64,000 bases of DNA, from positions 1 through 64,000 of the forward strand of contig NZ_CAHLAR010000017.1 of assembly GCF_903652925.1 (NCBI RefSeq), read 5' to 3'. This document shows positions 62,979 through 64,000 of this stretch, one piece after another; the stretch's first letter is position 1; every line of letters begins with the position of its first letter. This stretch comes from Achromobacter anxifer. Its GTDB lineage: Bacteria > Pseudomonadota > Gammaproteobacteria > Burkholderiales > Burkholderiaceae_B. The notes under the pieces are model-generated. The model was not told where the DNA came from. It saw only the letters and a list, made by a program, of their open reading frames with translations, and did no database searches. A program made the translations under genes and the position numbers.

Positions 62979-64000
62979 ATGCCCTTGCGGATGCCCAAGC
63001 TTCGGTTAACCCGCCGGGTCGGCAAGATTCTTCTGGGTATCGTGGCATTCGTACTTATCCTTTTCGGGGTTGCCGCCTGGCAAGTCCCCAAAGTGCTGCA
63101 CAACGTCCTGGTGCAGGACGTCTCCAAGATGATCGGGCGGGAAGTCTCCGTCGGCGACATCAGCTTCAATCCCTTCACGCTGACCGTCCGGGCGCGAGAC
63201 TTGGCCGTGGCCCAGCCCGATTCGCAGACGCCGCTGCTGAAGCTGGCCGAGCTGGACGTCAGCGCGGCCTGGAGTTCCCTCTTCTGGTTTGCGCCGGTCG
63301 TGGACCGACTGACGCTGCGCGAGCCTAACATCGCCATCGTCCGCGAGGACGTCACGCGCTTCAATTTCTCTGATATTCAGCAACGAGTGGCCGAATTGTC
63401 GGCTGCCCAGCCCGAGGAACCGCCCAAGAAGCCCGACGAGGGGCTGCCGCGCTTCTCGCTGAACAACATGGTGATCGAGAACGGCACCATCACCCTGGAC
63501 GACAAGGTCACCGGCCGCAAGCAGGTGGTGGACGAGCTGGGCGTGGGCGTGCCGTTCATCTCCACCTTCGGCTATGCCACCGACATCGACGTGCAGCCGC
63601 GCGTGCACCTGCGCATCAACGGCAGTCCCTTCGACCTGAACGGCGTGGCCCGGCCCTTCGACGTGGTGCCGTCGTCCACGCTGCGCGTGGCCTTCAACGG
63701 CCTGCAACTGGAAAAATGGGCGGACGTCTGGCCCATGCCGCTGCCCTTCAAGGTCGAGAGCGCGCTGCTGGATTCGAACCTGCAGGTCGTGTTCGAGCAG
63801 CCCAAGGACGCGCCACCCAAGATCCGGGTGGTGGGCGACCTGGGCCTGCGCCGGCTGGACCTGCGCGACACCACGGGCGAGAACCTCGCCGCCTGGAGCG
63901 CGCTGACCGTTACCCGCCTGGAACTGGAGCCCATCGCGCGCCACGTCTACGTGGGCGAAGTCGGCCTGTGGGCGCCGCAGATCCACGTGCGGCGCTACGC
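62979..64000 (+). CDS. DUF748/AsmA-like envelope protein (3' end outside window)
   Basis: The ATG at 62979 (AGGAG upstream) opens a frame that is still open at the window end, showing about 340 residues. A single membrane anchor follows a basic start (about 14-34, VGKILLGIVAFVLILFGVAAW). The rest has the repeated beta-rich pattern of DUF748 proteins: DVSKMIGREVSVGDISFNPFTLTV (two parts), LKLAELDVSAAWSSLF, DRLTLREPNIAIVRED, LPRFSLNNMVIENGTITLDD. Family members are large periplasm-facing proteins related to AsmA/TamB lipid-transfer proteins. Role not established. Confidence 0.88.
   Translation, partial: MPLRMPKLRLTRRVGKILLGIVAFVLILFGVAAWQVPKVLHNVLVQDVSKMIGREVSVGDISFNPFTLTVRARDLAVAQPDSQTPLLKLAELDVSAAWSSLFWFAPVVDRLTLREPNIAIVREDVTRFNFSDIQQRVAELSAAQPEEPPKKPDEGLPRFSLNNMVIENGTITLDDKVTGRKQVVDELGVGVPFISTFGYATDIDVQPRVHLRINGSPFDLNGVARPFDVVPSSTLRVAFNGLQLEKWADVWPMPLPFKVESALLDSNLQVVFEQPKDAPPKIRVVGDLGLRRLDLRDTTGENLAAWSALTVTRLELEPIARHVYVGEVGLWAPQIHVRRY

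Overview
The window is 64 kb of GC-rich, densely packed chromosome. Its gene content and style suggest a betaproteobacterium of the Bordetella/Achromobacter type (Alcaligenaceae): Liv/Urt-type importers, urea carboxylase with allophanate hydrolase, the fds NAD-dependent formate dehydrogenase, paired DUF1501/DUF1800 proteins and many translationally overlapping operons. The genus is inferred from gene families, since no rRNA or other marker gene is present. I see no tRNA, rRNA, insertion sequence, prophage or CRISPR array.

Layout. 1-3.8 kb: TonB-dependent receptor, PepSY membrane protein and a small DUF2946 protein (metal uptake). 3.9-16.1 kb: a urea module, with the urtABCDE importer on the minus strand and, divergently, allophanate hydrolase, urea carboxylase and a GntR regulator. 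The 358-bp gap between them holds two opposed sigma-54 promoters, a central NtrC-like site and a nested dyad at the atzF start. 16.1-18.4 kb: an ECF sigma/anti-sigma operon with a small secreted protein, then a GNAT acetyltransferase. 18.5-33.4 kb: a large, apparently coherent catabolic cluster. Thirteen minus-strand genes (HutC-type GntR, livK, two ferritin-like di-iron paralogs, livHMGF, a kynurenine-formamidase-like hydrolase, a RidA-like protein, an SDR, an acyl-CoA dehydrogenase and an APH-fold kinase) lie opposite a gene of unknown function and an acyl-CoA ligase, with a 16-bp palindrome in the divergent promoter.

33.5-48.9 kb: DUF1501/DUF1800 pair, SDR, sorbosone-dehydrogenase-like lipoprotein, ferric-reductase-like protein, PepSY proteins with a two-component system, two universal stress proteins, murI, a LysR gene beside a split chromate transporter, DUF1345, and a HemK-like methyltransferase. 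49-62.8 kb: OFA-family transporter, fdsGBA-fdhD-fdsD, a ModE/LysR-like regulator, moaA-mobA, and moaC-moaD-moaE-moaB-moeA, that is, a molybdenum-dependent formate dehydrogenase beside its cofactor pathway. 62.9 kb to the end: the start of a DUF748/AsmA-like protein.

The best candidate for an undescribed system is the 18.5-33.4 kb cluster. Its CoA ligase, SDR, APH-type kinase and acyl-CoA dehydrogenase form the same enzyme set as the levulinate (lva) pathway, in which a 4-hydroxyacyl-CoA is phosphorylated and isomerised. Here that set is joined to a dedicated importer and a pair of di-iron proteins, one of which has lost metal ligands. This suggests an acid that is hydroxylated, or arrives as a keto or hydroxy acid, and is degraded through a phosphorylated acyl-CoA. 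The substrate cannot be read from the sequence.
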